Of a stretch of DNA of 64,000 nucleotides, positions 27,356 through 37,161 are shown piece after piece; positions within the stretch are counted from its first letter, which is position 1; each line of letters starts with the position of its first letter. This DNA is from Leptodesmis sichuanensis A121 (GTDB taxonomy: Bacteria; Cyanobacteriota; Cyanobacteriia; Leptolyngbyales; Leptolyngbyaceae). The DNA is taken from NCBI RefSeq assembly GCF_021379005.1, contig NZ_CP075171.1, positions 3,968,001-4,032,000 on the forward strand. The letters are read 5' to 3'. The translations under genes were made by a program, and so were the position numbers. Below the pieces are notes generated by a model. It was given only the letters and a program-made list of their open reading frames with translations, searched no databases and was not told where the DNA came from.

Positions 27356-29209
27356 ATGCAAGAAGTCCCTGTTGAGAGCCGATTCCCCTTGGTACGTAAA
27401 TCTGGTAATTACGACTTCTACCGAGCAGCACCGTTTAATCAGCCCTCCTTCTATCCGCTGGATCAGTCGGTGGAGCCAACCTTGTATCGGGCGATCGCCC
27501 CCTGGATGGGACGCTTAATCCTGCCTCAATTGGAACAGCGGCAGTTCGTTAAAGGCGTGTTCTTTGAGGTGCACCATACACCACCGGCCTATCACCATCT
27601 GGTAGGACAGACGGTTTTCCTGCGGTGGAGCAACAATCCTGCGACTCAAGCATTTGTTCAGGCGACTACTAAGGATGTGGAATTTACCAAAGCCACTCTA
27701 CAGAGTCAACAGGAAGGCAATATTCACGCCGATCGCATCAATCACTGGCAGCAGGTGGATCCCCTGGAGTCCCTGGCGGCGGCTCATCCAGTTGACGACA
27801 TGATTGTGATGTTAAATGGCCCCGTAGAAGTGGATGAGGGAGAGAGTGGAAGAATAACTGGAACACCCCTACTACCTCATCACCCCATCACCCTCTTGAT
27901 CACCACTACCCCCATCCAAATTACAGGTCGTTACTATGCGCTGGTCAAGGTGCTGGAACCTGTAAATTCCCAGGAAAACCCACCGGAATACTTACGGGTT
28001 GTGCATTTCAACCGAGTCAGCCACCAGTTTGATGGAGCCGAGGAAGTGGTTTGGTTTCCGGCTGTGCGATTTGCCCAAGTATATGGCAGCTATCCCTCCA
28101 CAACCCGTGATCTGGAAAAAATGCCGCCGAATGAAGTCGGTTGGTATATCTATGGAGCCAAGGATGCCAGGGGACAGTTTGTGGTGCAGGCGATCGCGCC
28201 CCGTGCCCTGTTACGACTGCAACCGGATCAGGTACTGATGGGAGAAACAGCGGCCTGGAAGTATTTGAAACGGCGAGCCTGGGACGTGAAGGGGCAAAAG
28301 GGCAAAACCTCCTCTGTGCTGCTACTGCCGTTCCTGGATCAGGGAGGCGAAGATCAAATTTGGCAGGAGGGCGATCGGGCGCTGGTATTACATACTTACG
28401 GCGGGATCGGAGGCAAAAACCGAGAACCCGCAGCTAAAGGGTCGCTGTTCTTTGGACATTTTTCCTATGGGGTGGCAACAGTGGTGCGGGAACCCCTGGC
28501 TGACGAACTGATGTTCGACATCGTGTATTACCAGGTCTATACCCATAACGTAGACGGTATTACGGCTGGCCCGATCGCCTGGTGTGCTTACATGGGCGAT
28601 CGCCAGGTAGGATGGTTGGGTTCCCGTCCGGTCTGCGACGTGCTGATCAAACACAACGCCTTCACCGGAGCTTTTTCAGTACACGGGACTTGCTACTCCG
28701 TCCTGGATATTCTGATTCAGCAACTGGAGCGTATGACCGCCCGCTATCGGATTGGGGATGGCACAGGCGGCACTTCCGTGAGCATTGCTCATAACTGCTC
28801 CCAGGACTCAAATCAGGCACTTTACATGACTCTCAAGCAAGTAGGGGAAGCGATTCAAACTGACTTAGAGCTGGTTCAGGAATTGCAGGATAACCCTGGA
28901 GAAGCTCAGCGGTATCGGCAGCTATTTAACTCGGTGACTAGAATCCGCAAAAAACTCTTACTCTGTGGTTCTGCTCGTGCAGATTGGCAGAGCGATCGCG
29001 ATACCCTGGGAATTACTCCTGGCCTGAATATAATTCAGAAGACGCTCATTGGGGTGCAAAGCTGGCCCACCTTACTGCCCCGCGTGGCGAGTGAAACGAT
29101 CGCGCATCAATTGATTCGACAACGGGCCGCCGTCTGGGTGCTGCGAACGAATCAGGTGGGTGGCTACGATCCAGATATTGAACCGCTCGGCCTGACTCGC
29201 ATTGGTTAA
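27356..29209 (+). CDS. Conserved cyanobacterial protein of unknown function (617 aa)
   Basis: I do not recognise a named domain. The protein is soluble-looking, with no signal peptide or membrane span, beta-rich in the first half, with conserved-looking blocks such as VKGVFFEVHHTPPAYHHLVGQ, PAVRFAQVYGSYPSTTRDLE, VLHTYGGIGGKNRE and FFGHFSYGVATVVREPL; the last quarter is helical. A Pro/His/Thr-rich patch about residues 164-185 coincides with a CACCCC-type low-complexity stretch near 27862-27905, resembling the repeat intrusions in other genes here. The ATG at 27356 was preferred over 27335. It stands alone between petG and nrdJ. Confidence 0.7.
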   Translation: MQEVPVESRFPLVRKSGNYDFYRAAPFNQPSFYPLDQSVEPTLYRAIAPWMGRLILPQLEQRQFVKGVFFEVHHTPPAYHHLVGQTVFLRWSNNPATQAFVQATTKDVEFTKATLQSQQEGNIHADRINHWQQVDPLESLAAAHPVDDMIVMLNGPVEVDEGESGRITGTPLLPHHPITLLITTTPIQITGRYYALVKVLEPVNSQENPPEYLRVVHFNRVSHQFDGAEEVVWFPAVRFAQVYGSYPSTTRDLEKMPPNEVGWYIYGAKDARGQFVVQAIAPRALLRLQPDQVLMGETAAWKYLKRRAWDVKGQKGKTSSVLLLPFLDQGGEDQIWQEGDRALVLHTYGGIGGKNREPAAKGSLFFGHFSYGVATVVREPLADELMFDIVYYQVYTHNVDGITAGPIAWCAYMGDRQVGWLGSRPVCDVLIKHNAFTGAFSVHGTCYSVLDILIQQLERMTARYRIGDGTGGTSVSIAHNCSQDSNQALYMTLKQVGEAIQTDLELVQELQDNPGEAQRYRQLFNSVTRIRKKLLLCGSARADWQSDRDTLGITPGLNIIQKTLIGVQSWPTLLPRVASETIAHQLIRQRAAVWVLRTNQVGGYDPDIEPLGLTRIG

Positions 29210-29313
29210 TCTCGTAGCTAAAGCGACATCCTTCGGCAATGACCTGCGAAACAAAAGAAATCAAGCAATAGAAAATTTGTACTATTAAATGACTGGATTT
29301 ACTGATCTGGGAT

Positions 29314-29355
29314 CGTTTCAGCGATCTCGTTTCAGCGATCTCGTTTCAGCGATCG
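29314..29355. repeat. Three tandem copies of a 14-bp unit upstream of nrdJ
   Basis: CGTTTCAGCGATCT occurs at 29314, 29328 and 29342 (last base G in the third copy). The block ends 32 bases before the first possible nrdJ start and is followed by GTGTGTTAAAACACTG, a short inverted repeat. Confidence 0.9.
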
Positions 29356-29468
29356 TGTGTTAAAACACTGTAGAACTTTTTCCCCCTATGGATAGTGTAG
29401 ACTGTGATCCTTCGCTCCTACATTTAGTCCATAATGCATCCATTTTCCATACAAGCGAGATCTCCCCT

Positions 29469-32400
29469 ATGGTTCGAGAGCTTCAACATCCCCGCCTCCC
29501 AAACAATGCAGCCAGCCCTATGGTTGAACAGTCGCCCCCATCTGAAACTACCAGTCCTTTTCCGGCCACTGCTCCTGCTGCCAATCCAGTCTTTTACCGG
29601 ACCTACAGCCGTCGTACAGAAAATGGCCGCGAACCCTGGGATGCAGTCATCCGCCGGACTACCCAGGGTTTGATCAAACTGGGCAAGCTGACAGCAGCGG
29701 AAGCTCAGTTAATTGAGCAGATGCAGCAGGAACTGAAAGCCTTACCTTCTGGGCGCTGGTTATGGGTGGGGGGAACCGAGTGGATTGAAAAGCCAGAAAA
29801 CTTTTCTGGAGCCTATAACTGCACCAGTACGAATGTGATCGACTGGCGAGCCTTTGGCTTGATGATGGATCTGGCGATGATGGGCTGTGGCACTGGAGCA
29901 ATTCTGGAACCGCATTACATTAATCAACTTCCAGTAATTCGCAATCGGTTGTCTGTTCAGGTGCAGGGGACTGTCGGAGCCACCCCAGCCGCCGATCGCC
30001 GCGAGATCACAGAAGTGGTGGTCGAGGGCGATCGCGTCACCATTTATGTGGGAGACAGCCGCCAGGGATGGGTATCGTCCTATCAGGCGGTGTTAGAGCT
30101 ATCCAGCAGCGATCGCTTCAACGGGGAAGTGCAGGTGACAGTGGATGTCAGCGATGTCCGCCCGGAAGGGGAAGTCCTGAAAGGCTTTGGGGGGATGGCT
30201 AACCCGATTCGCCTCCCCGGTCTATATGAGCGTTGTGCCGCCATTCTCAATAAAGCCTTGGGCCGACAACTCACTTCTGTAGAGTGCTGCCTGCTGATTG
30301 ATGAAGCCGCCGCTACGGTTGTTGCCGGAAATATTCGGCGCTGCTTACCAGAAGACGCATTAGTTCATACGTCTAAGGGATTAATTCCTATTAAAGACGT
30401 GCAGATTGGTGATCTGGTGCAAACTCCTCTCGGATTTCGGCAAGTCGTGGACAAGTTCGATCAGGGCTTCCAGGATGTTTATGAAATTGAAACCAATGCC
30501 ACTTTTCCCCGCGCCACCTTAAACCATCGTCAAGCGGTTTTAGCCAATGCCACCGGGGATTATACCTGGAAGCGGGTTGAGGAATTAGTTGAGGGCGATC
30601 GCCTATTGCACAATACCCAGGTTTTACCTGGCACCATTACTCATCTCCCTGCAGACTTTACCGTTACTCGTCCCGAACAAAGCCGGACCGTAAAGCCCCT
30701 GCTGATCCCAGAATTAACTCCTGAAGTAGCCTGGTTAATTGGCTTTACTCATGGGGATGGTTATGTAGCTCTGGGTCGTAACAAGCACAGCAAACCCTAT
30801 GGTCGTGTGGAATGGGCAATGAACGGGCTAGATACTCTCGTTGTGCCTCAAATTCGTCAGAAATTAGATACAGCACTGGCGCTCTTTGGCTTAACGGCGA
30901 CTCATGGTTCAGTGTGCGGCGAGAATACCGCTAAATCCGTCTGCTCGTCCATACGGCTTGCTGAATATTTCCACCGCTATATCAAACAGGCCAATCAACC
31001 CCTGCAGGTTCCAGATTTTATTCTGCAAGGCACTGTGGATACGCGAGCCGCTTATCTAGCTGGGTTGATGGATAGCGATGGAGCCGTTAACAATCGTCCG
31101 CCTTATCTGGTTACAACCGTTTATCGCTCGTTTGTTCGCCAGGTAGGAGCCGTGTTGTCCAGCTTGGGAATCGCTGGTCGAGTGACGATGGTAACTCCTC
31201 AAGAAACGAGATGGCAGCCCAAATATAATCTGACAATCCCAGCCTGTAAGGAAGCCTACAATGCGCTGATTGCTCCCCATTCGGCAAAAGGCAAGTTACG
31301 CCAGGGACTCAAGATGTATGGCTTCACGATTCCTGGCGAGATGATGCGAACTGCCTACACTTACAGTGAAATGCGAGGCATGGGGTTTCAAGGCACTCGT
31401 GCGAGTGCCTCTAACTATGAACGCTATGTTGCAGAATCTGACGTTGAGTTAGACATTCCCGTGATGGTTAAGGGATTAGGCAGCTATGACTTCGTGCAAA
31501 CCTACGACATTGAGGTGGAAGAAGCTCATTGCTTTTACTGTGATGGCTACTTAACTCATAACAGTGCCGGAATGCGTCAGGGTAATAGTGAAGATGCCGC
31601 GTTTGCTGTTGCCAAGGATAACCTCTGGCAGCAGGATGCAGATGGCAACTGGCGGATTGATCCAGAACGGGATGCCCTGCGGATGGCGAATCACACACGG
31701 GTGTATCATCACAAGCCGACGGAGCAGGAATGTATTGATGCGGTACGGAAGCAGTTTTACTCTGGGGAAGGGGCAATTCAGTATGCACCAGAAGCGATCG
31801 CCCGCTCCAACTCCGACCTGCTCAACACTCCGGAACTCAAGGCTGAATTTTTGCAGGCTTACAATCAAGGAAGCGCGGATGCTTGGTTACGTAGCTCTCA
31901 TCCAGAGATGACAGTGGATGAGTTGAAGCATCGGCTGGGTCGATATGGATTAAATCCATGCGGAGAAATATTGGGTGAAGATTTCCACTGTAACTTATCT
32001 GAGATTCACCTGAACCAAATTGATCCCCGCAATATGAAGGATCAGGAGTCCGCATTTACAGCAGGTGCCCTGTCCGTTGCGGCTCTGCTCAACCATCACT
32101 TTACGGAACCGCGTTACCAGAAATCGCGGGATCTGGATCCGATCGTCGGCGTTTCCTTCACCGGACTCTTCGACTTCTTTGTCCATGCCTTTGGGGTCGA
32201 GTGGTTGCACTGGTGGGAAGCCGGACGGCCTGATACCGTCACCGGGTTGAAGTTTAAGCAGCGGGAACAGGAATACCTCAGCTACTGGAAAGAGATTGTG
32301 CATCGAGTGGTGTGGGACTACTGCGATCGCCACGGCCTCAAGCGTCCCAATCGCTGTACGACCGTGCAACCTGCAGGCACCAAATCCCTGCTCACGGGAG

Positions 32401-33026
32401 CCAGTCCAGGGTGGCATCCGCCCAAAGCGCAACGGTTCATTCGCCGGATTACCTTCCGGAAGAATGATCCGGTGGCCCTGGCCTGCATCGATTACGGCTA
32501 CAACGTGGTTCCCTCCCAGTCGGATAAAGATGAGCAGGGTAATTTGCTCAATGATCCTTTTGATCCTCGCTGTACCGAATGGCTAGTGGAAATTCCGGTC
32601 GAAGTCTCCTGGGCCAACTTACCGGGAGCCGACACGATCGCCATTGAAAAATTCTCTGCCCTGGCTCAGTTTGACTTCTATATGCAGGTGCAGAAGTATT
32701 ACACGGCTCACAACACCAGCGCCACCATCGAACTGACGGAAGCCGAAGTGGAACCCCTGGCCCACCGGATTTATCAGGCGATCGCTAACGATGAAGGTTA
32801 CATCAGTGCCGCACTGTTGGCCCGGTTTGATGCCCCCTTCCCACGTTTGCCCTTTGAGAAGATCGACAAAGCGACGTTCGATCGCCTGCAACAAGAGGTG
32901 AAAACCCGTCAACGCACGAGTGACTTCTACGCGGCGCTCAGTCGCTATGACATGGGTTTCAGCATGGCAGAAGGGCCAGCCGGATGCGATAGCGACAAGT
33001 GTATGTTGCCAGACACAAAAGCGTAG
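29469..33026 (+). CDS. nrdJ: Adenosylcobalamin-dependent ribonucleoside-triphosphate reductase (class II) with intein
   Basis: The host enzyme makes deoxynucleotides using vitamin B12. Host motifs are the FSGAYNCTSTNV cysteine, MGCGTGA, the NPCGEI active-site motif and the C-terminal redox pair GCDSDKCMLP. A 407-residue intein interrupts it between GNIRR and SAGMRQ; after splicing the protein is about 778 residues, close to monomeric class II reductases. The frame has an earlier ATG at 29388; the extra 27 residues look unconserved, so 29469 (MVRELQ) is preferred but uncertain. No cobalamin riboswitch is visible upstream; a 14-bp triple repeat is. Confidence 0.95.
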   Translation: MVRELQHPRLPNNAASPMVEQSPPSETTSPFPATAPAANPVFYRTYSRRTENGREPWDAVIRRTTQGLIKLGKLTAAEAQLIEQMQQELKALPSGRWLWVGGTEWIEKPENFSGAYNCTSTNVIDWRAFGLMMDLAMMGCGTGAILEPHYINQLPVIRNRLSVQVQGTVGATPAADRREITEVVVEGDRVTIYVGDSRQGWVSSYQAVLELSSSDRFNGEVQVTVDVSDVRPEGEVLKGFGGMANPIRLPGLYERCAAILNKALGRQLTSVECCLLIDEAAATVVAGNIRRCLPEDALVHTSKGLIPIKDVQIGDLVQTPLGFRQVVDKFDQGFQDVYEIETNATFPRATLNHRQAVLANATGDYTWKRVEELVEGDRLLHNTQVLPGTITHLPADFTVTRPEQSRTVKPLLIPELTPEVAWLIGFTHGDGYVALGRNKHSKPYGRVEWAMNGLDTLVVPQIRQKLDTALALFGLTATHGSVCGENTAKSVCSSIRLAEYFHRYIKQANQPLQVPDFILQGTVDTRAAYLAGLMDSDGAVNNRPPYLVTTVYRSFVRQVGAVLSSLGIAGRVTMVTPQETRWQPKYNLTIPACKEAYNALIAPHSAKGKLRQGLKMYGFTIPGEMMRTAYTYSEMRGMGFQGTRASASNYERYVAESDVELDIPVMVKGLGSYDFVQTYDIEVEEAHCFYCDGYLTHNSAGMRQGNSEDAAFAVAKDNLWQQDADGNWRIDPERDALRMANHTRVYHHKPTEQECIDAVRKQFYSGEGAIQYAPEAIARSNSDLLNTPELKAEFLQAYNQGSADAWLRSSHPEMTVDELKHRLGRYGLNPCGEILGEDFHCNLSEIHLNQIDPRNMKDQESAFTAGALSVAALLNHHFTEPRYQKSRDLDPIVGVSFTGLFDFFVHAFGVEWLHWWEAGRPDTVTGLKFKQREQEYLSYWKEIVHRVVWDYCDRHGLKRPNRCTTVQPAGTKSLLTGASPGWHPPKAQRFIRRITFRKNDPVALACIDYGYNVVPSQSDKDEQGNLLNDPFDPRCTEWLVEIPVEVSWANLPGADTIAIEKFSALAQFDFYMQVQKYYTAHNTSATIELTEAEVEPLAHRIYQAIANDEGYISAALLARFDAPFPRLPFEKIDKATFDRLQQEVKTRQRTSDFYAALSRYDMGFSMAEGPAGCDSDKCMLPDTKA
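30342..31562 (+). other. Intein with LAGLIDADG homing endonuclease (in nrdJ)
   Basis: The intein starts with Cys (CLPEDALVHTSKGLIPIKDV, splicing block A), has a block B-like NATFPRATLNHRQAV, and ends with block F/G (YDIEVEEAHCFYCDGYLTHN) followed by Ser, the usual +1 nucleophile. Two LAGLIDADG helices are visible, VAWLIGFTHGDGY and AYLAGLMDSDGAV, both keeping the catalytic Asp. Length and intact motifs suggest active splicing and possibly active homing. The site in the reductase (GNIRR/SAGM) is a conserved core position, typical for inteins. Confidence 0.95.
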
Positions 33027-33117
33027 TGGTGAGGAGGATGGGAGGATGGGATGCAGCGATACCATGACCATTGCTGGTGCCTCATCTTCCCGTTATCCCC
33101 TTGCTTCCTCCACCGCT

Positions 33118-33804
33118 TTAAAGTCCCGATCGCACCACGGCTTCAGGCGAAAAGGAGAACTTCAGGAGATCATTTAATCGGGGATCGGCAAAGTTGGGAA
33201 TGACTAGAGTAGCCCCCAGCTTGTAAAGCACATCTGGTGGATGGGTAGATGCAATCCCCACCGTCAGAATTCCAGCCGCAACAGCAGAGCGAACTCCCGA
33301 TGGTGAATCTTCAAAGGCGATCGCGCCTGCTGCAGGTACCCCCAATCGCTCCAGTGCCACCTGATAGGGCAGGGGATCAGGCTTACCTCGCGCCAATTCT
33401 TCTGCCAGAACCACGGTTTCAAATTGGTTCCTGAGTCCTAAAACGTCTAGCATAAATTCAGCATTTTCAGCAGGAGCATTAGTGACGACAGCCTGTTTCA
33501 AGTGCTGTTCCGTTGCCCAAGTCAACAGGGCTGACAAACCTGCCATCGGCTCCAGTTCTCCCACTGCTCGCCTGCGAAATTCCGCTTCCTTATCCCAACT
33601 GAGTTGCTGACCGTCCTCTGGAGATAACTCAGGCAGCAAATCCCGGACGATCGCGGCATTCAACCGACCACTGAAGTGTTGCTCATAGAAAGCACGATCG
33701 ATGGTCAGGCCGTACTTTTGCAAGATATCTTTCCAGGTGCGGAAATGAATTGGGTCAGTATCAGCCAGCGTGCCATCCAGGTCAAATAACAGTGCAGTCA
33801 GCAT
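33118..33804 (-). CDS. HAD family hydrolase (beta-phosphoglucomutase-like)
   Basis: The 228-residue protein shows HAD motif I LLFDLDGTLADTDPIHF, motif II VVTNAPAEN, motif III GKPDPLPYQVALERLG and motif IV AFEDSPSGVRSAVAAGI. The cap domain and DGTLADTDP pattern place it among phosphoglucomutase or sugar-phosphate phosphatase relatives. The exact substrate is unknown. The ATG at 33804 was chosen because motif I follows at once; the frame is open to 33840. Confidence 0.9.
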   Translation of the reverse strand: MLTALLFDLDGTLADTDPIHFRTWKDILQKYGLTIDRAFYEQHFSGRLNAAIVRDLLPELSPEDGQQLSWDKEAEFRRRAVGELEPMAGLSALLTWATEQHLKQAVVTNAPAENAEFMLDVLGLRNQFETVVLAEELARGKPDPLPYQVALERLGVPAAGAIAFEDSPSGVRSAVAAGILTVGIASTHPPDVLYKLGATLVIPNFADPRLNDLLKFSFSPEAVVRSGL

Positions 33805-33859
33805 GATATCTTCCAGGTACATTTGAGTCCACTCTAGCAAGGAGTGTGAAGAAATGTAA

Positions 33860-34684
33860 CTATCCTTTTACGCCACTGCCTGCTTCGGTGGGTACTACAT
33901 ACCGTTGCATAATCACAAAAAATAACAGGATGGGGGCGATCGAAATGATCGATCCCGCTGCGATCAACCGCCAGTCCAGGGAGAAGGTGCCCGCTAAGGT
34001 CGCGACTCCTAAGGGTAAGGTGTAGTATTCAGGCCGATCCAGAATAATTAAGGGCCAGAGAAAATCACTCCAGGAGCCAATAAAGACGAAGATGGCTAAG
34101 GTTACGAGTGCCGGACGAATGGAAGGAAGCATGACATACCACCAGATTCCTAATTCAGTACAGCCATCAATTCGGGCGGCTTCTTCCAACTCTTTGGGAA
34201 CTCCCTGAAACGCCTGTCGTAATAAGAAGATTCCAAAGGCAGACGCGATCGCAGGGAAAATCAAGCCCAAATAGGTATTCCGCAATCCCAGTTGCACCGC
34301 CAGGACGTAGAGCGGAATCATGACAATCTGAAACGGAATCATAATCGTCGCCACGATCGCCGTAAAGATCGCGTCTCTTCCCTTGAAATCCAAGCGGGCC
34401 AGCGGGTAGGCGGCCAGGGAACAGAACAGCAGATTCAGCACAACGGTCAACACGGACACAATCACACTGTTCACCAGATAGCGCCCAAAGGGATGTGTCT
34501 TCCAAACCGTGGCAAAGTTCTGCAGCGTCGGTTGACTGGGTAGTAACCGGGGCGGAAACTGAAAAATGTCTTCGGTTGGCGATTTCAGCGAGGTGCTGAT
34601 CAGCCAGACCAGTGGAATCAACATCGCAATGGCGATCGCTCCCAACAGGGCATAAATCCACACCTTTCGCCAGACCAGGGACAT
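33860..34684 (-). CDS. Carbohydrate ABC transporter permease (MalG-like)
   Basis: The 274-residue inner-membrane protein has six spans and the permease EAA loop (LRQAFQGVPKELEEAARIDGCTELGIWW) that contacts the ATPase. It belongs to the MalG-type second permease of sugar importers. The start at 34684 (MSLVWRKVW) is a judgement; 34699 or 34810 are in frame. No partner permease or binding protein is adjacent; the HAD gene lies 55 bases downstream. Confidence 0.9.
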   Translation of the reverse strand: MSLVWRKVWIYALLGAIAIAMLIPLVWLISTSLKSPTEDIFQFPPRLLPSQPTLQNFATVWKTHPFGRYLVNSVIVSVLTVVLNLLFCSLAAYPLARLDFKGRDAIFTAIVATIMIPFQIVMIPLYVLAVQLGLRNTYLGLIFPAIASAFGIFLLRQAFQGVPKELEEAARIDGCTELGIWWYVMLPSIRPALVTLAIFVFIGSWSDFLWPLIILDRPEYYTLPLGVATLAGTFSLDWRLIAAGSIISIAPILLFFVIMQRYVVPTEAGSGVKG

Positions 34685-34986
34685 TGATTTGTGCGGCATA
34701 GAACAAGGCAAGACAGATGCTAGGATTCTTGCATATTTCTTAACGCTTGTAGCTGCTTCAGGCCATGGAAGTATCCCCTTTACAGCCCAAAAAGCCTTGC
34801 GTGCAAACAACGTGGCATAGAGCAGCGCCAGTGCTGCAACTAGATAGAGTCGTTCCCAGGCAGCTTCACACCGTAAACGCGAATGTATGGGCCTTTAAAT
34901 GCTTGCAGGGTAGGGGGTATGGGTTTTCCAGTGGCTAATGTGATGGAAGAGCGATAAATTGAGAACAAACAACCGCGGCTGAGTTT

Positions 34987-35436
34987 ATGAAATCCTCTGC
35001 TATTCCCACATTGACTCAACGGGTTACTCAACCTGTTCAGGAAATGTCTGCCCTGACTTTATCCCTGACGGCTGAAGAGCGGACACGATCGCGCCATCGG
35101 TTTGAAACTGCCGAGGGACAATCTGTTTATCTACATCTGCCCCGTGGAACGGTATTGCAGAACGGGGACTGGTTGCGATCGGACGATGGAATAGCCGTGC
35201 GGGTTGTGGCCAAACCTGAGCCTGTGTTGACCGTTACGGCTGACTCCCCTCTTGCCCTCCTACAAGCTGCTTATCATCTCGGTAATCGCCACGTTCCCCT
35301 GGAGATTGCATCTACCTATTTGCGGCTTGCTCCCGATCCCGTCTTGCAGCATTTGTTAGAACATCGCGGCTTGCAAGTGATCGAAGAAATTCAGCCATTT
35401 CAGCCCGAAATCGGAGCCTATGGACATTCTCACTAA
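34987..35436 (+). CDS. ureE: Urease accessory protein UreE
   Basis: UreE is the nickel metallochaperone that delivers Ni to apo-urease. The 149-residue protein has the N-terminal domain ([32 protein letters not shown]) and the metal-binding C-terminal domain ([33 protein letters not shown]). The His tail is very short (GHSH) compared with His-rich enterobacterial UreE. ureF follows. Confidence 0.95.
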   Translation: MKSSAIPTLTQRVTQPVQEMSALTLSLTAEERTRSRHRFETAEGQSVYLHLPRGTVLQNGDWLRSDDGIAVRVVAKPEPVLTVTADSPLALLQAAYHLGNRHVPLEIASTYLRLAPDPVLQHLLEHRGLQVIEEIQPFQPEIGAYGHSH

Positions 35437-35518
35437 AGCTCATTGGTTATTCCTTATCTGTCCCTTGTAAAGGATGCATAGTGGATGACCAATGACCATG
35501 ACCTTTAACCTTCATCCT

Positions 35519-36208
35519 ATGACCAATCCCTCAGCACTCCTCCACCTGTTACAACTGGCCAGCCCAGCTTTACCTGTAGGAGCTTATAGCTATTCAGAGG
35601 GGTTGGAATCATTAGTAGATAGGGGGCAGGTCAACAATCTGGCAACGTTAGAGCACTGGCTGATCCAAGAATTGAGACATGGAGCGATTCGCCTGGAAGC
35701 GGCTGTGATGGTACGGGCATATCAGGCCATAACAACCCAGGATTGGGCTGCTTTAAGAACCTGGAACCAATGGCTATCAGCCGCACGGGAGACAGAAGAG
35801 TTACGTTTGCAAAGCTGGCAAATGGGCCGATCGCTGCTGCGCTTGTTTTGCGATTTAGATCTGATCCGGCAGTTTGATCCCAACTGCCAGCGATCGCTGC
35901 AAGAGGAGGGCTGCAATTTTGCGATCGCCTATGCGATCGGGGCGGCCACCTGGCAAATTGATAGGCAGTCCGCCTTACTGGGCTATCTCTACGGTTGGGC
36001 CAGTAATTTAGTCAGTGCCGGAGTGAAGCTAATTCCATTAGGGCAAACGGCTGGACAACAACTTCTGTTGATGTTGCAGGTTCCCTTGCAAGCAGCGATC
36101 GACGACGTTTTACGACTCCCAGATGAGGGCTTAGACTCGTGCGGCTGGGGTTTAGCGTTGGCCAGTATGGCGCATGAATGCCAATACAGTCGCCTATTCC
36201 GGAGTTAG
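35519..36208 (+). CDS. ureF: Urease accessory protein UreF
   Basis: UreF works with UreD/UreG in urease nickel activation. The 229-residue helical protein begins [26 protein letters not shown] and keeps [22 protein letters not shown]. The ATG at 35519 fits family N-termini; 35492 and 35498 are alternatives. ureG, often the next gene, is not downstream, and no structural urease gene is in the window. Confidence 0.95.
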   Translation: MTNPSALLHLLQLASPALPVGAYSYSEGLESLVDRGQVNNLATLEHWLIQELRHGAIRLEAAVMVRAYQAITTQDWAALRTWNQWLSAARETEELRLQSWQMGRSLLRLFCDLDLIRQFDPNCQRSLQEEGCNFAIAYAIGAATWQIDRQSALLGYLYGWASNLVSAGVKLIPLGQTAGQQLLLMLQVPLQAAIDDVLRLPDEGLDSCGWGLALASMAHECQYSRLFRS

Positions 36209-36459
36209 CATGGAAATGTTTAAGAAAACTGATCGGATTGATTAGTGAAGATGAACGAAAGAAAAAGTTAAGAAAACCTGATTCATCTTTACATTGCTTT
36301 ACCTTGTGTAGGTGTTGTTTAGTCATTGAGTAATAAGTAACACTCTGGCTGTAACCGTACAGTACTAAACACTGTTGATAGTCATTTACGGTTATCGGCA
36401 ACCTTTTGTAAATTTCTTTTCAAGAAAAAACTGGATACCTACCTTATAAATTCGTCAGG

Positions 36460-37002
36460 ATGCAAAGATCAAATCCAGAAGAGATTATCAGTCAATATCA
36501 ATCAGGAAAACGGGATTTTAGAGGGGTAGACCTGAGCGGCGGGTATTTATTTGAAGCCAATCTGGCACAGGCGGCTTTATCGAATAGTGACCTATCTAAT
36601 AGCCACTTACCCTACGCCAACTTAAGTCAGGCCGATTTGCAATCTGCCATCTTACAAAATGCTGAATTGAGCGATTGTGAGTTATATCAGGTGAATTTAT
36701 CCAAAGCGGATCTTCAAGGAGCAAATTTATCCAGGGCAAACTTACGCTTTGCCAATCTTTCGGGGGCTGACTTGACCAACGCTAATTTGCAAGGTGCAGA
36801 TCTGTGTTATGCCAACCTTACCTGTTGCGATCTACACCGCGCCAACCTGAGCAGAGCGAATTTGGAAGGAGCGAATTTAGCAGAGGCGGAATTAGAGGGG
36901 GCAAACTTTTTTCGAGCGCAGAATGTTAATCTCACAGGTGCTCGAGTCAGCCAGACAACGGTTCTTCCAGATGGATATCGACACGACGATGAGCAACCCT
37001 AA
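36460..37002 (+). CDS. Pentapeptide repeat protein
   Basis: After a short N-terminal helix (MQRSNPEEIISQYQSGKRDF) nearly the whole 180-residue protein consists of A(D/N)LXX repeats (ADLQ, ANLSR, ANLRF, ADLTN and so on), about 22 units, which fold as a right-handed quadrilateral beta-helix. Such proteins are common in cyanobacteria, cytoplasmic here for lack of a signal peptide, and of mostly unknown role. Confidence 0.93.
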   Translation: MQRSNPEEIISQYQSGKRDFRGVDLSGGYLFEANLAQAALSNSDLSNSHLPYANLSQADLQSAILQNAELSDCELYQVNLSKADLQGANLSRANLRFANLSGADLTNANLQGADLCYANLTCCDLHRANLSRANLEGANLAEAELEGANFFRAQNVNLTGARVSQTTVLPDGYRHDDEQP

Positions 37003-37161
37003 AACCCTAAAACTTATAGCGATTTTTCTTCATCTTACTAAAATCTGACTTATCGTAATGGTTATGAGGTATTAGTTCTATCAAGGCCAATGAGTCTTGT
37101 CTGAAGTGCTCTTACCAAACTGAAACCTAAACTATCTTGAATGTGCACAGGAGGGGGAGCC

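Noticed and set aside
29210-29387. Cobalamin riboswitch upstream of the B12-dependent reductase
   Set aside because: I looked for a B12-box-like GCCACTG core and a long folded leader and found only short repeats in 178 bases.
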